From Tilletiopsis washingtonensis (lineage: Eukaryota; Basidiomycota; Exobasidiomycetes; Entylomatales), in assembly GCF_003144115.1 (NCBI RefSeq), contig NW_020312010.1:613314-677313 (forward strand): a stretch of DNA of 64,000 nucleotides. The letters run 5' to 3'. Below are positions 32,905 to 43,216 of the stretch, piece after piece (positions within the stretch are counted from its first letter, which is position 1; each line of letters starts with the position of its first letter). The notes under the pieces are model-generated. The model did not search any database. It saw nothing but the letters and a program-made list of their open reading frames with translations, and was not told the origin of the DNA. The position numbers and the translations under genes are program-made.

Positions 32905-33798
32905 ATGGCGCTGCTCCCGCCGCCGCTGTCGCTCCGCCTCCCCGCCGCGCAGCCGCCGCGCATGCACGCACATCTCCTCCCGCTGCGCATCGAGTACGAC
33001 GGGCCCGCGCCCGTCTCGCGCTACTTTCTCGTGCAGCCCCACGCCGAGGGCGTGGGCGCGGGCGAGGGCGCTGCCGACGCCGCGGCTGCACCTGCGTTCC
33101 AGTCTGCCGAGGCAGCAGCAGCCGCAGCGCCGCGCAGCAGCAGCAGCAGCAGCTCGCCGCAGACGTACGCCGCCGCCTTCCGCGGGCGCGCCCTGCACGG
33201 CTCGGCGCTCGCCCTCGCGCCGCGGCAGCTGCAGCTGCATCTCTGCGCCGTGCCGTCGTCTTCGTCTTCTTCGTCTTCTGCACCTGCATCCTCCTGCTCC
33301 TCCGCCGCCGCCGTCGTCGCCTCTGCCGCACTCAAGCGCTCCAGGCTAGCCGCAGCGCCGGCACCCGCCGCCGCAGCCGACGACGAGGAGCAGGGCCTGC
33401 GGCGCTCGCCGCGCAAACGTGCCGGCGCACCAGCGGCGCCGCCCGCGAAGAAGAAGGGCACGGCGGCGGCGGCCAAGATGGCCGTCTTTTCGATGGACTC
33501 TGACTCGGAGGGCGAGGCGGGCGCTGCTGCGCAAGAGGAGGAGCAAGCGCTGGGGTGGGACGACGACGCTCTGCCTGCCGTCGCGCTTCGCACACCTGAG
33601 GCGTCCGCGCCGATGCACGCCACCGCGTCGCCGGCGCAGCAGCAGCAGCGCAGCAGCCGGCAGATGCACGTCGAGGCGACGGCGCCGCAGCTGCTGCTGT
33701 GGGCGCCCGACGGACCGCTCGACACGGGCGACGATGTGTACTGGCGCACGCTGTGCGAGTGGCGAGGCGTGAGGCAGGGCTTGATGCAATGGCCATAG
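32905..33798 (+). CDS. Ribonuclease H2 non-catalytic subunit C (Rnh203-like)
   Basis: Single-exon gene, 297 aa. The conserved N-terminal block HLLPLRIEYDGPAPVSRYF and the later FRGRALHGSALAL match the RNASEH2C/Ylr154 family. The C-terminal TGDDVYWRTLCEWRGVRQG matches its final strand. The two conserved halves are separated by about 150 residues of low-complexity Ser/Ala/Pro sequence with a basic, NLS-like PRKRAGAP...PAKKK and an acidic DSDSEGE stretch, so the protein is longer than typical members. RNase H2 removes ribonucleotides from DNA and R-loops in the nucleus; subunit C is a structural scaffold for the catalytic subunit. The start is the first ATG in frame, directly upstream of the conserved block. 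Confidence 0.9.
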   Translation: MALLPPPLSLRLPAAQPPRMHAHLLPLRIEYDGPAPVSRYFLVQPHAEGVGAGEGAADAAAAPAFQSAEAAAAAAPRSSSSSSSPQTYAAAFRGRALHGSALALAPRQLQLHLCAVPSSSSSSSSAPASSCSSAAAVVASAALKRSRLAAAPAPAAAADDEEQGLRRSPRKRAGAPAAPPAKKKGTAAAAKMAVFSMDSDSEGEAGAAAQEEEQALGWDDDALPAVALRTPEASAPMHATASPAQQQQRSSRQMHVEATAPQLLLWAPDGPLDTGDDVYWRTLCEWRGVRQGLMQWP

Positions 33799-34081
33799 GG
33801 ATGAGGTTGGAAGGCAGCCCTTCAGGGCGAGAAGAGGAGAAGCGAGAGAGAGAGATGATAGAGATTCGAGCGGTGAGTGCGTAAGGTATGTACAGTAGCA
33901 TCGAGGAGAGCAGGGGAGACATGAGAAGGGCGTGAGGAGGAAGTCATCTGGGCTGCAAGGGCATGCCAGTGGGGGTTTGCTCTCGTGCAGCGTCGTAAGG
34001 GTCGTCATGATCATCATCGTCGGATTCGTCAATCACGCCTCTGTCGGGAGAAAGGGAGAGAGCAAGGGGGCAGCGCGGCGC

Positions 34082-35325
34082 CTAGAGCAGCAGCACGGCA
34101 CCGACGGGCGCGACAAGTGCGGCGCCACAGCGAGCGGCATGCAGCGAGGCCGCGCCGTCGACGATGGAGCTCTGCGCCGTCGTGCCCGTGCCCGTGGTGC
34201 CCGTGTTGCCCGTGGTGCCCGTGTTGCCCGTCGTGCCCGTCGTGCCCGTGCCCGTCGTGCCGGTGCGCGAGGTGGTGCCAGTGGTGCCGTTGCCGCCGGA
34301 GCCCGTGCCCGAGACCGAGCCGGGCACGGAGCCGTCCTGCGGCAGTGCGCCCGGGTTGAGCGGCAGCGGTCCGTTGATGGTGCCGTTCGTGGACGTCGTG
34401 GAGCTGTCGCACTGCCGGGTTGGGTGGAGAGGTCAGTGGGCCACGTTGAAGAAGGGGACGTCTGGCGTGACCGCAGGACTCACCTGTCCATTGCGGTCAT
34501 TGTTGATGCACTGAATCCTCGGTCCCTCGTCATTGCCATTGCCCCGTCCGCCGCCGTTGTTGTCGACGCGGCACTGTCCGTCGCCATCGCGATCCACGCA
34601 GTTCGCACCGGCCGCAGGCGCAGTCGTAGCCGTGCCCGCCGCGGCATTGCCGTTGCCGTTGCCGTTGCGTCCGCCGCCGCACTGTCAATCTCCGTTCCGA
34701 TCGACACAGTCTCCCGTGGACGCAGTCGTGCCGGAGGGCGTCGTGCCCGTGCCAGCTGCACCGTTGCCGCGGCCTCCTCCTCCACATTGCCCGTCCCCAT
34801 CCCGATCCACGCACTGCGCCGTGCCAGTCGTGCCCGTGCCCGTGCCAGTGGCGTTCTGGCAATCACCGTCGCCGTTACGGTCGACACACTGGCCAGTGAC
34901 GGGCTGAGGAGCGCCGTTGTTTTGACGCTTGATGGGAGAGGTGCCAGGCGAGCAAGCCACGCCGGATTGATCACGGCAGGATGCCTTGCACAGCTGTGCA
35001 GCATGTCGTCTTAGTCGGCTCGACCAATCGTGCAGAGAGAGAGACTGAGGCCACTCACCGCCATCTGCTGCGCCGGATCAGTGGGGCAGTTGCTCTTGGG
35101 GCCGGGGCCGCACACGCTGTACAGCCGCACAGGTCAGTGTGGCTCGCATGAGGCTCCTGAGAAGAGGCACACTCACGTTGCTGGATCGACTTGGCAGCCC
35201 TGCAGGCACGAGGCGCAGGTGCCGTGATTCTGACGCGCCAAGTGCTGCGGCGAGAAGGGAGTGGGCGGTAGCGGCGTGGAGAGTGCAAAGGGCAGGAGCA
35301 AGAGGAGGACGAAGTGAGCGCGCAT
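34082..35325 (-). CDS. Secreted GPI-anchored Cys-rich protein with DGDG repeats, interrupted by in-frame TGA
   Basis: Four exons on minus (35325-35177, 35116-35059, 34993-34484, 34411-34082) give one 349-codon frame including the final stop, with a single TGA at 34687-34685 (codon 172). A signal peptide (FVLLLLLPFALSTPLP) is followed by CASCLQGCQVDP and more Cys residues. Then come four repeats: CVDRNGDGDC, CVDRDGDGQC, CVDRNGD-stop-QC and CVDRDGDGQC. Exon 4 is a Thr/Gly minisatellite ending in a short hydrophobic tail (GAALVAPVGAVLLL), as in fungal GPI-anchor signals. D-x-D-G-D-G resembles EF-hand or thrombospondin type 3 calcium loops; binding is inferred. The stop falls where the other repeats have GGT, GGG and GGA, so one G-to-T change explains it. 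As it stands, a 171 aa product without the anchor would be made unless the TGA is read through or is a base error. I do not know the function. Confidence 0.7.
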
Positions 35326-35390
35326 GGTGGATGGGTTGCTTGTGGAGAGATGGGTGTGGAGAGCTGGAGAACACGAGCCGACGCAGCGGG

Positions 35391-35398
35391 CTTTATAG
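35391..35398 (-). promoter_or_regulatory. TATA box of the DGDG-repeat protein gene
   Basis: On the minus strand CCTATAAAGC lies about 65 bases upstream of the ATG at 35325, at the usual spacing for a TATA-driven fungal gene. Confidence 0.6.
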
Positions 35399-36475
35399 GC
35401 TGTTCCATCGGCTGTCGATCATCACCACGCGGCACCCGGAGCGCGCGCAGCACAGCCTCGAATCGCCTCTGGCGGCTGGCGCCGCCAAGCGCATCGAGCG
35501 ATGGCACCTGCGGCACCCAGTGCAGCGGCTGTGGGGCGCGCGGGCGGCGTCTGCCGACGGCCGGCGGAGACGCACTTCTGATCCGAGCCGCCGGCGGAGG
35601 GGCGGCGGAGCGGCAGAAGCCCTTTATTCCTCCAAGGGCTTCTTCTGCACGCTGTGCCTGCATTTCCGGCGGCCAAGAGCCCTCTCGGCGTCATAAGCTC
35701 GTGATGCGGGGCACCGGCCTGCGGCGCAGGGCAGTGGAGGCGTGCCTGGTGCGGCCTGCTGCACCGCCGGAGCGCGCCTCCGCGCGCACGGCTCAGGGGG
35801 CTTTCCGCGGCGGCGGCGCGCGGCCCTGCGCTACGCATCGCGCGTTCCTGGCGTGCTGCCGTTGTGAGTACGCGAGGTCGCCGATGATGCTCACGGCAAG
35901 CTCGCTCCGCATTTCTCTGCGCCAGCGGCAGCCTCTGTACGATTAGGGCATGCACAAGGTCAAGCCTTTGCTTTTGACCAAAGCCGGCGCCGCAGGGAAG
36001 TGCCCGGACTCGTGGCCAGGGGCAGCTCGGAGGCCTGCACTGCTGTGACTCTCGCGATCGGCGTGCGAAAGCACTGCCGCTTGAACCCCTTTTGCATCGC
36101 TGCACAGGAGCGGGCCGTTGGAAAGACCGCAGCGGCTGTGCGCACATTCCGCCTACGCCGCATCTATTTCAGCCGAGAGGCAAACGGCAAGAGCGCTCTC
36201 GCTTCGGCCTCCGAGGCGAAATCGTGTCCACGCATTCCGCACCGCCACTTCGCAGATGGCTTCTTGGCGTTCAGCATCTCGTCTCGCCGCAGCACACAGC
36301 TGTCCCACACATGTGTCATACAAGTACGCCAAGCTCCGAAGTGCACCGCCTCGGCGGGTACAGCGATGAGATGTCAAGCATCAGTCCCGCACCCGTCAGA
36401 GCACAGCCTCAGGCTCGGGTGTGAGGCATCTCTGATGATTTGTTGCGTCGCTCCTCACGCTGTGCCACCACAGCG
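35399..36475. other. Intergenic, no supported gene
   Basis: About 1.1 kb from the TATA box of the secreted-protein gene to the stop of the enoyl-reductase-like gene. Several unrelated short frames occur, none with motifs. Confidence 0.5.
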
Positions 36476-38152
36476 CTACGCCACGCCATTCCAGCACAGC
36501 TCGGCGCGCACGCCCAGGTTCGTCGTGTCCTGGTGCGGCGTCTCGCCGAGGCGCACCACGAGCTTGCGCGCCCGCGGCGCCGTGCCGTCGCGCAGCGCTT
36601 CCAGTCCGCGACTGTGAGAGGGGAGCAAACGTGAGCGGGCTCGTCTCGACACATGTCAAGAGTCAGACGCACCGAATGCCGGCGAGACCGTGCGGCACAA
36701 CGACGGGCCGCATAGGCAGCAGCTGCCGCGTCGAAAGCAGCGCAGCGAGGTCTTCAAAGAGGCGCGCCGCAAACGCGTCGTCGCCGTAGATTGTGGTGGA
36801 GAAGCTGATCTTGTGGATCTTGATCTCCTTTTGCGCCTCGCCCACCGGCTTGGGATTGCCGGCGAGGCCGATGAACTCGACGTCGGGTACGTCGCTCTGC
36901 TGCAGTGCTTGCGCGCACAGCGTGGCCGTACTGCTTCCGACGCAGTCGACGGCATAGCGCAGACGTCCGCCTGTGAGCTCGCGGATCTGCGCCAGCTGCT
37001 GCGAGGCGTCGAGATGCCGGTCCACGCACGCCGAGACGCCGGCTGAGGTGCGCAGGTGCTCGAAGTTCGACGGCGAGGCCACGGCCAGCACGCTGAGCCC
37101 GGCCAGGTGTGCGAGCTGCGAGATGTACTGGCCCGTGACTGCGCCGCCTCCGTACACGCTGCAAGATATCACTGTCAGGCCGACCTCGGCAGCCGCACAT
37201 CTGGACGACAACTCACAGCAGCCACTGTCCGCCGAGTTCCTGACTGCCGCGCCGACTGGAGCCCACAAGCACGTCGCCGCCGCGGCTCGCGGGCGCAGGC
37301 AGGCGCAGGAACCAGTACGCACACACGGCCGCGGTGACGAGGCCCGTGCCGAGCGTAGCGCCCTCGTCGTCCGACACACACGCAGGCAGGTGGCAGAGAT
37401 GCGCGGCGCGCGAGACACTGCGCGTCTGGTAGGCGCCCGCTCGGCGATCACGCGAGTCGGCGCACGTCCAGACCTTGACGGAGGTCAGCTCCAGACGCCA
37501 GAGATGGCTACACGATGCACTCACTCGATCGCCCGGCGAGAAGCCGCTCACCGCACTGCCGACGGCCTGCACCGTGCCCATCACATCGCGCCCGAGCACC
37601 CAGGGCGTGTCGGGAATGCCAAAGTTGTACAGAATGCTGTCCGCTGTCGTGTCAGCGCAGTTGGAAGGCATAGAGGCTCGCGGCGACGCACCTCTTAAAG
37701 TCGACCGGGTTGAGCCCGACTACCTCGTTGCGGATCAGCACCTCGTCTGGCGCCGCAATGGCGGGCACGGGCCAGTCGTAGTTGAGGTCGAAGGAGCGCT
37801 CCCAGCCCTGCGTGGTGGAGCGCACAAGGAGGCCCGACGAGCTGAGCGTCTTTGCCGCAGTGCCGGCCGCCGAGCTCTCGCCGGGCGAGGTGGGCGTCGG
37901 CGAGGGCGAGGTGCTGCGCGAGGAGGCACTGCTGCTTGATCCGTCGTCGTCGCGCGACGGCAGCGGATCAGGCACATAAGGCGGCGTGGCGGGCGCAGCA
38001 CCCTCGTCGTAGTCCCAGCCGCCGCCCAGCACCACGTCGGCCTGCGAGGTGTACGCCCATGCGAGATCGGCGCTCTGTGCAGATGCACTGGCGCTGCTGA
38101 GCACCGAGGCGTCACGCAGGGGGAGACTGGGAGCGGCGAGCACAGAGACCAT
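36476..38152 (-). CDS. Zinc-type MDR oxidoreductase / trans-enoyl-reductase-like
   Basis: Medium-chain dehydrogenase/reductase of the quinone-oxidoreductase or ToxD-like enoyl-reductase group, NAD(P)H-dependent and probably without catalytic zinc. Five exons on minus (38152-37692, 37636-37525, 37473-37217, 37158-36673, 36611-36476) close to 483 aa. The GroES-like half has LIRNEVVGLNPVDFK, GIPDTPWVLGRDVMGTV and VSGFSPGDR. The Rossmann half begins at WLLVYGGGAVTGQY, continues SVLAVASPSNFEHL and RYAVDCVGSSTA, and ends with LVVRLGETP. The 51 nt intron 2 was accepted because it has a gtgagt donor and gctgac branch and restores the GAYQ segment. A Ser/Pro-rich insertion of about 45 residues near the N-terminus is atypical. 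It is head to head with the flavoenzyme at 39194, which may point to a shared pathway. Confidence 0.88.
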
Positions 38153-39193
38153 CGCGGCGACGTGTAGGAGGCTGGTGATGGAGGTGAGGAAGGCGTGTGG
38201 AGCTCGCGGATCTCTGGCGAGAGTCACAAGTCGTGATGCAAGGCCAGGCGGATGGCAGCCTGCACGCCTGCTCAGCAGGCTCTCAATGGCACACGAGCAG
38301 CAGCAAATCGGGAGCGCGCGCTACGGCAAGGCGCCGCCGGCCCGCACGCAGCGAGCCGTTGCATGTGATGCTCTCACAGCGGGATGCCGTTCACAGTTGC
38401 GAGCCGTGCGAATTTGCGCCTGCGCAGATCTCCACGCGCTGTGCGCCGGCGGTCGCGGCTCCCGCCTGCTCCATTGCCGTCGACGGTCGGCCGCGTGCGC
38501 TTGCCGGCGAGGCTAGAGAGGATGGTGGTGCGCACGCAACGCCCACGCGGCGCACGCCATCCGCCCCAGGACGCGCGCCAGGGGCGCGTCACGTGCGGCG
38601 TGAATACAGCGTGCGGCCTCAGATGCGGTCGCCAGTTGAAGCTTGGAATACAACAATTGCGCGCGGCTGCAAGGCGTGCTTGCGCTCGGGCCACCTCCGC
38701 GGCGTGCTGCTCCCACGCGCGCCGCTCGCTGCTTGCCGCTGCCGCCCTTCCTCACCCCGGCATGCGGCGCCGGCGCCATTAAGAGCGGCAAGTGCATGTT
38801 CGCCATCGCGCAGGCCGATGAGCCATCCGTGCTGCACGCTGCAGCTCCTCGCCCTGCAGCCCATCGCTGCGCAGTTGTCCTGCTGCACGCTCGACGCATG
38901 GCCGAGCGCCGGCGCCGAGGAGGCTGCCCTCCGGCCGGCCTCGCGCCAGCAGCCGCAGGCATCCCACGCCGAGCGCTCGGGAACAAGACAGAGAGCGGAC
39001 CCGCTTCTCTTCACTCTCGGATGATGGTCCGAGCACACTGCTCCCGTGCAGCAGGCGGCTTCGAGAAGGCACACACGATCGAGAAGCAGCTCGTCCGAGT
39101 GGTTCGATGCCCTCGGCGGGCTTCTCATAAAGTGACACGGCGCTGCTTCTCCGCGCTCCTCACCTTGTCTCTCACTCCCACACCCCTCACAGC
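38153..39193. promoter_or_regulatory. Divergent intergenic region (MDR / flavoenzyme)
   Basis: 1.04 kb between divergent start codons. A CATAAAG word near 39126 lies about 65 bases before the flavoenzyme ATG and may act as its TATA element. No gene of its own is supported. Confidence 0.45.
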
Positions 39194-40812
39194 ATGGCAC
39201 CCTCAGCCACCAGCGCCGCGTCTGCTCCGGCACCCGTCGCCGGGCCCAACTCGAGCCGCATCCAGGCCGACCCCGAGCTCGTGCAGTACCCGACCTCCTG
39301 GGCGCCGCTCAGCACGCCCGAGGACTTCTATGCGCGCGCCAAGCAGGTGGCCGACCTGCTGCACGCCGACGAGGCCGTGCGCGACCGCGGCAACGTCGTG
39401 CCGCACCGCCAGGTGAGTGCAATGCCAGAGAGGCAGCATGTGGCAGCATATTAATGCGGCCGAGCCTGCAGGTCCAGCTGCTCAAGGATGCGGGCCTCGT
39501 GACCATCCTCGGCCCTAAGAGCGCAGGCGGCGGCGGCCAGACGTGGAAGGAGGCGTACCATGTCGTGCGCATCGTGGCGCAGGGCGACGGCTCGCTCGCG
39601 CAGCTGTGAGTGCGCTGCCACCGCGGGCGCCACGTGTGGGCGCTCACTCACACTTTGCCCTGCAGCCTCGGGTACTCGCTCATCTGGTACAACGCCATTG
39701 CCATCCTCGGCACCGAGGAGCAGGTGCCGCGCATCCAGGAGTGGCTCACAAAGAACAAGTACTTCCTCGGCGGCGCAGTAAACCGTGAGCCAGCCTCTTG
39801 AGCCTCTGCGCGCGCTCCTCTGACACCTTCCCAGCGCGCGACTCGGACCTGCACGTCTCGCAGCACCCCACGGACCCGACGAAGATCGTCTTCAACGGCA
39901 AAAAGACGTTCTCGACAGGCTCGAAGATCTCGGACATTACGTGCGTGGCGATCTGCCGGACCTGCGCGCATACGCACTCTGACGCGCACCCATGCAGCAT
40001 CCTCGAGGGCTCGTTTGTCGATGACCCGTCGGCGCCGCACGTCTTTGCGCCCGTGCTCTCGAAGCAGGCCGGCATCAAGTACGGCGACGAGTGGGTCGAC
40101 ACGCTGGGCATGCGCGGCACTCAGAGCGGCGGCATCTCCATCACCGACGTCGAGGTGCCGTGGGCCGACGCGTATGGCTTTGCCGAGCGCAAGTTCCAGC
40201 CCATCGGCGCGTACAACACGCTCATGCTGCCGGCCATCCAGGTGAGCCGCGGCTCAGCCCAACACATGCGATGCCTTGGCTGACGCTCCTCTCACACAGC
40301 TCGTCTTTACCGCCTTCTACGTCGGCATCACGCAGGGCGCCCTTGCGCGCGGCCTCGAGTACACCAAGAAGAACACGCGCGGCTGGCCCTACACGCCGTC
40401 GCCTGCCGCGCGCGGCACGGACGAGTGGTACATCCAGGACGGCTACGGCACGCTGCAGGCGCGCCTGTGGGCCTCCGAGGCGCAGTTTGCCAACGTCGTC
40501 GAGCACGGCGCGCGCCTGCTGCACACGGCGCCGCGCGCCAGCGTCACGGAGGAGCAGCGTGCGCAGTGGGCCGTGCAGGTGGCCGCGACAAAGGTCGTCA
40601 TCGCCGACCTCGGCCTCGAGGTGACGAGCAAGGTGTACGAGTTCCAGGGCGCGCGGTCCGTCGCGGGCAAGTACGGCTTCGACACGGCGTACAGAGACCT
40701 GCGCACGCACACGCTGCACGACCCCATCGCACACAAGCGCGCCGAGGTCGGCCGCTTCGCCCTCAACGGGCCCGGCAAGGACGGCTGGCCCGAGCCGACG
40801 TGGTACACCTGA
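39194..40812 (+). CDS. Acyl-CoA-dehydrogenase-fold flavoprotein (DszC/SfnB-like monooxygenase)
   Basis: Six exons (39194-39412, 39472-39605, 39666-39784, 39835-39940, 39998-40241, 40300-40812) close to 444 aa. The fold is that of acyl-CoA dehydrogenases: LLKDAGLVTILGPKSAGGGG, AQGDGSLAQLLGYSL, GGAVNPRDSDL, FNGKKTFSTGSKISD, WVDTLGMRGTQSGGISI and a helical C-terminal domain with RSVAGKYGFDTAYRDLRTHTLHDP split over its last exon. The pattern FSTGSK plus TLGMRGTQSGG is closer to the flavin monooxygenases grouped with dibenzothiophene monooxygenase DszC and SfnB than to beta-oxidation enzymes. The substrate is unknown. No peroxisomal SKL or mitochondrial presequence is obvious. It is divergent from the enoyl-reductase-like gene. 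Confidence 0.88.
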
Positions 40813-41137
40813 GCACGCGCGAGTGTGAGAGGATTCATTGTGTTGAGGAGTGCGAGGCTCGGCGACGCGGCGAATGACATGACTGCTACTTGTACAGAAC
40901 TGATGCGTGAAGAGAGAGGGTGACGCTGCGGAGGTATGTGCAAGCGAGGCCCATGAAGGAGTCGGCCCGACTGGCGGAGATGATGGAGGCGCGAGGGAGA
41001 CGGAGGCTCAGAGACTTGAGGACGACGAGACTGGAGGAGGACGAGACTTGAGGACGACGAAGACTTGATGTGGAGCACGCCGGCTCCGTGCGAGAGTGAC
41101 CAGCCACAGCAGCTCCTGTCGTAAATGAGGATGAGCA
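40813..41137. other. Tail-to-tail intergenic region with imperfect GA-rich repeats
   Basis: 325 bases. Imperfect direct repeats of a GAGACTTGAGGACGACGA-like word lie at about 41010-41070. Part may be a last exon of the neighbouring minus-strand gene, because a gacag acceptor near 41117 could follow a gtgagt donor. Confidence 0.4.
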
Positions 41138-42497
41138 TCAAGAAGCTTCGATACAGAGGCTCTTACTCACCGGCTTGATCACGACGGCGAGCGCACGGGC
41201 ACGCTCGGCAGTCTTCTTGTTCGACGTGGTGCTGAGCCACTCGATGCTCGACGAGCGCTCGCGCTTGACGCCGCGCGACGAGCCTTCGCCCTTGTCGGCT
41301 GCTTCACGCTGCACGACAGCCGGCGCGGCAGGAGGAGTCCGAGGCGCAGGAACATCGGCGGCAGGAGGAGGAGGGCCGGCGACGGGAGCACGGCGAGGCA
41401 AACGGAACACAGCAAAGTCGGGATCGGGAAGACGCGCGGCTGGAGCATGCGTAGCCGGAGCCTCAGCAGCCGGCGCGACCACAGCAGAGGCCTCCGCAGC
41501 AGGAGCTCCCGCAGCAGGAGCACCCATAGCAAGCACGCCAACAGCAGGAGCATCCGCAGCGGGAGCAATGAGAGCCGGAGCCGACGCCGCACGGGCAAGA
41601 ACTGCCGGGACGACTGCAGCCGAAGCGACCGCGGCTGAGCGACGGCGGCCATCGCGACGGCAGCAGGAGCAGCAGCGGGAGCGGCGGGCTCCTCGACGAT
41701 CGGCAGCTCGTTGCCCTCAGCAGCGAGAGCGGCGAACTGCTCGTCGGTGCGCATCTGGTCGTCCTCGGTCTCGCGCTTCATCTCTCTGGCACGTTGCGCC
41801 GCGGCCTTGCGCTCGGCATGGACAGCTAGCTGGTCTGCGGCACGCTGCTGCGTAGCACGCTTCTCGGCCGCCCAACGCTCGCTCTGCGCGCGCAGTTCGG
41901 CGGCACGCGCTTCTACCGCACGCAGCTCCACCGCACGCTGCTCTGCCGCACGATCTCCGGCCTTGCGTTTCTTGGCAGCAGCTTTCTTCTCAGCCTTGCG
42001 CTGCGCCTTGGCCTTGATTTGCTCCGCTTCCAGGTCGATCGCCTCGGCCAGCGTGGCTCCAGTCGCCGCAGAACCGCCCTGCGGCTGCTTCGACTGGTCA
42101 GCAAATAAACGCGGGCCATCGTGGAGAGAGAGGCAGGTCGCGCAGGCGCATCGAGCCAAACCGATGCATGAACATTGTTCTAGCTTGAGACAAGACAACT
42201 CACCATGGGTGCGGCTGGCGCACGCAGCTGCTGTGCCGCACCGCCGAGCACGATGCCGGGCGGCAGGCCGACGGGCACGCGAGACGTGGCAGGCGGCACT
42301 GCAGCTGCCGCATGCTGCTGCTGAGCCTGCGGCTTGCGGCTCTGAGGCGCCGCGAGCTGCCAGCCCCACTCGCCGTGCGGGCCGGGCTGAGTAGGCACGG
42401 GCGTGGGCGCCCAGAGCGGCCGCTGGCACGCAGCGTCCCAGACCCAGAAGCCGCCGCGCGCCGGGTACTCCTGCCACACCCACTGGCCGGACGTCAT
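41138..42497 (-). CDS. Unknown Trp-rich / coiled-coil protein, tandem copy 1, apparently frameshifted
   Basis: I do not recognise the family. Exon 1 (42497-42204) encodes a Trp-rich head (GQWVWQEYPARGGFWVWDAA, then GEWGWQLA) and a Gln/Ala/Pro linker. Exon 2 begins at 42093 with a long charged helix of Ala/Glu/Arg heptads (KAEKKAAAKKRKAGDRAAEQ and onward). At about 41634-41640 the coding signal leaves this frame and continues in another. There it runs through Ala/Pro repeats to VVQREAADKGEGSSRGVKRE, which is clearly homologous to the neighbour at 43217. A one-base loss around GCTCAG would explain it, since no intron fits; a sequencing error is equally possible. A gtgagt after the KP near the end, as in the neighbour, leaves the true C-terminus uncertain. 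Confidence 0.55.
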
Positions 42498-43216
42498 GAT
42501 GCGGAGAGTGAAGTGGAGAAAGAAAGACAAATAGGAAGAGGCGAGCTTGTTGAGAGATGGCGAAGGTGGTGGTGGAGGAGAGGGAAGGAGCACGCTGGCG
42601 CAGCCTGTCGTAAGGCAACGCGAGGCGCGCGCGGCGCGTCCGGATCAGCCGGTGACACGCCCGACACCCGAGCCGCTTGTCTGCTCGCCCTGCCGCAGCC
42701 GCCTTTCTCTGCTGGTGTCTCGCTCATATAAATGTTGCTCTGGATATGATACGATGTCTCGCGAAACCCCTGGAAGCTTCAGGCGTAGCCTTGAAGAGAG
42801 AGCGGCAGGGACAGCGTGTTCAGCAGCACTCGCCGCGCCTGGACACAGGTCACGCTCGGCGGAGTCGGCCCAAGCGTTGCTCATCTGCTCGACACGCAGC
42901 GGTATCAGATGCGAGCAGGGAAGCTTCAGATCACATTGAGAGGGTGGTCATGATCATGGTGGCTCGGAAAAAGCGTGCGGCGGGTGGTGGCTCGTGGTGG
43001 ATTGGCGTAGCGAGAGGGAAGGTGCATAGGACATGAGGGCATAGCGTGCAGCGGCGCAGATGGGATGTGGAGCGAAGACTAGAGATCGCCAGAGCTGAGG
43101 GTGGCGTGACGAGTAAAGAGTGTAGGGGCCGATCTGTCGGCGTGCCGGCTACTGCACCTGTGCACGACTCAGCTCAGCTCAGTGGCTTCGACACAAGCGA
43201 GTCACACCGACCCCGC
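42498..43216. other. Spacer between tandem paralogs 1 and 2
   Basis: 719 bases upstream of copy 1. It contains a short AT-rich CATATAAAT word at 42725-42733. Only non-homologous short frames occur; no gene is supported. Confidence 0.45.

Noticed and set aside
37474-37524. Reading the MDR gene through this 51 nt segment
   Set aside because: The segment has no stop, but removing it (gtgagt donor, gctgac branch) restores the family spacing between GDR and the GAYQ stretch.
39095-39125. GGTTCGATGCC word resembling a tRNA B box
   Set aside because: The surrounding stem would give a 12-base loop, and there is no acceptor, D or anticodon arm at the right distances.
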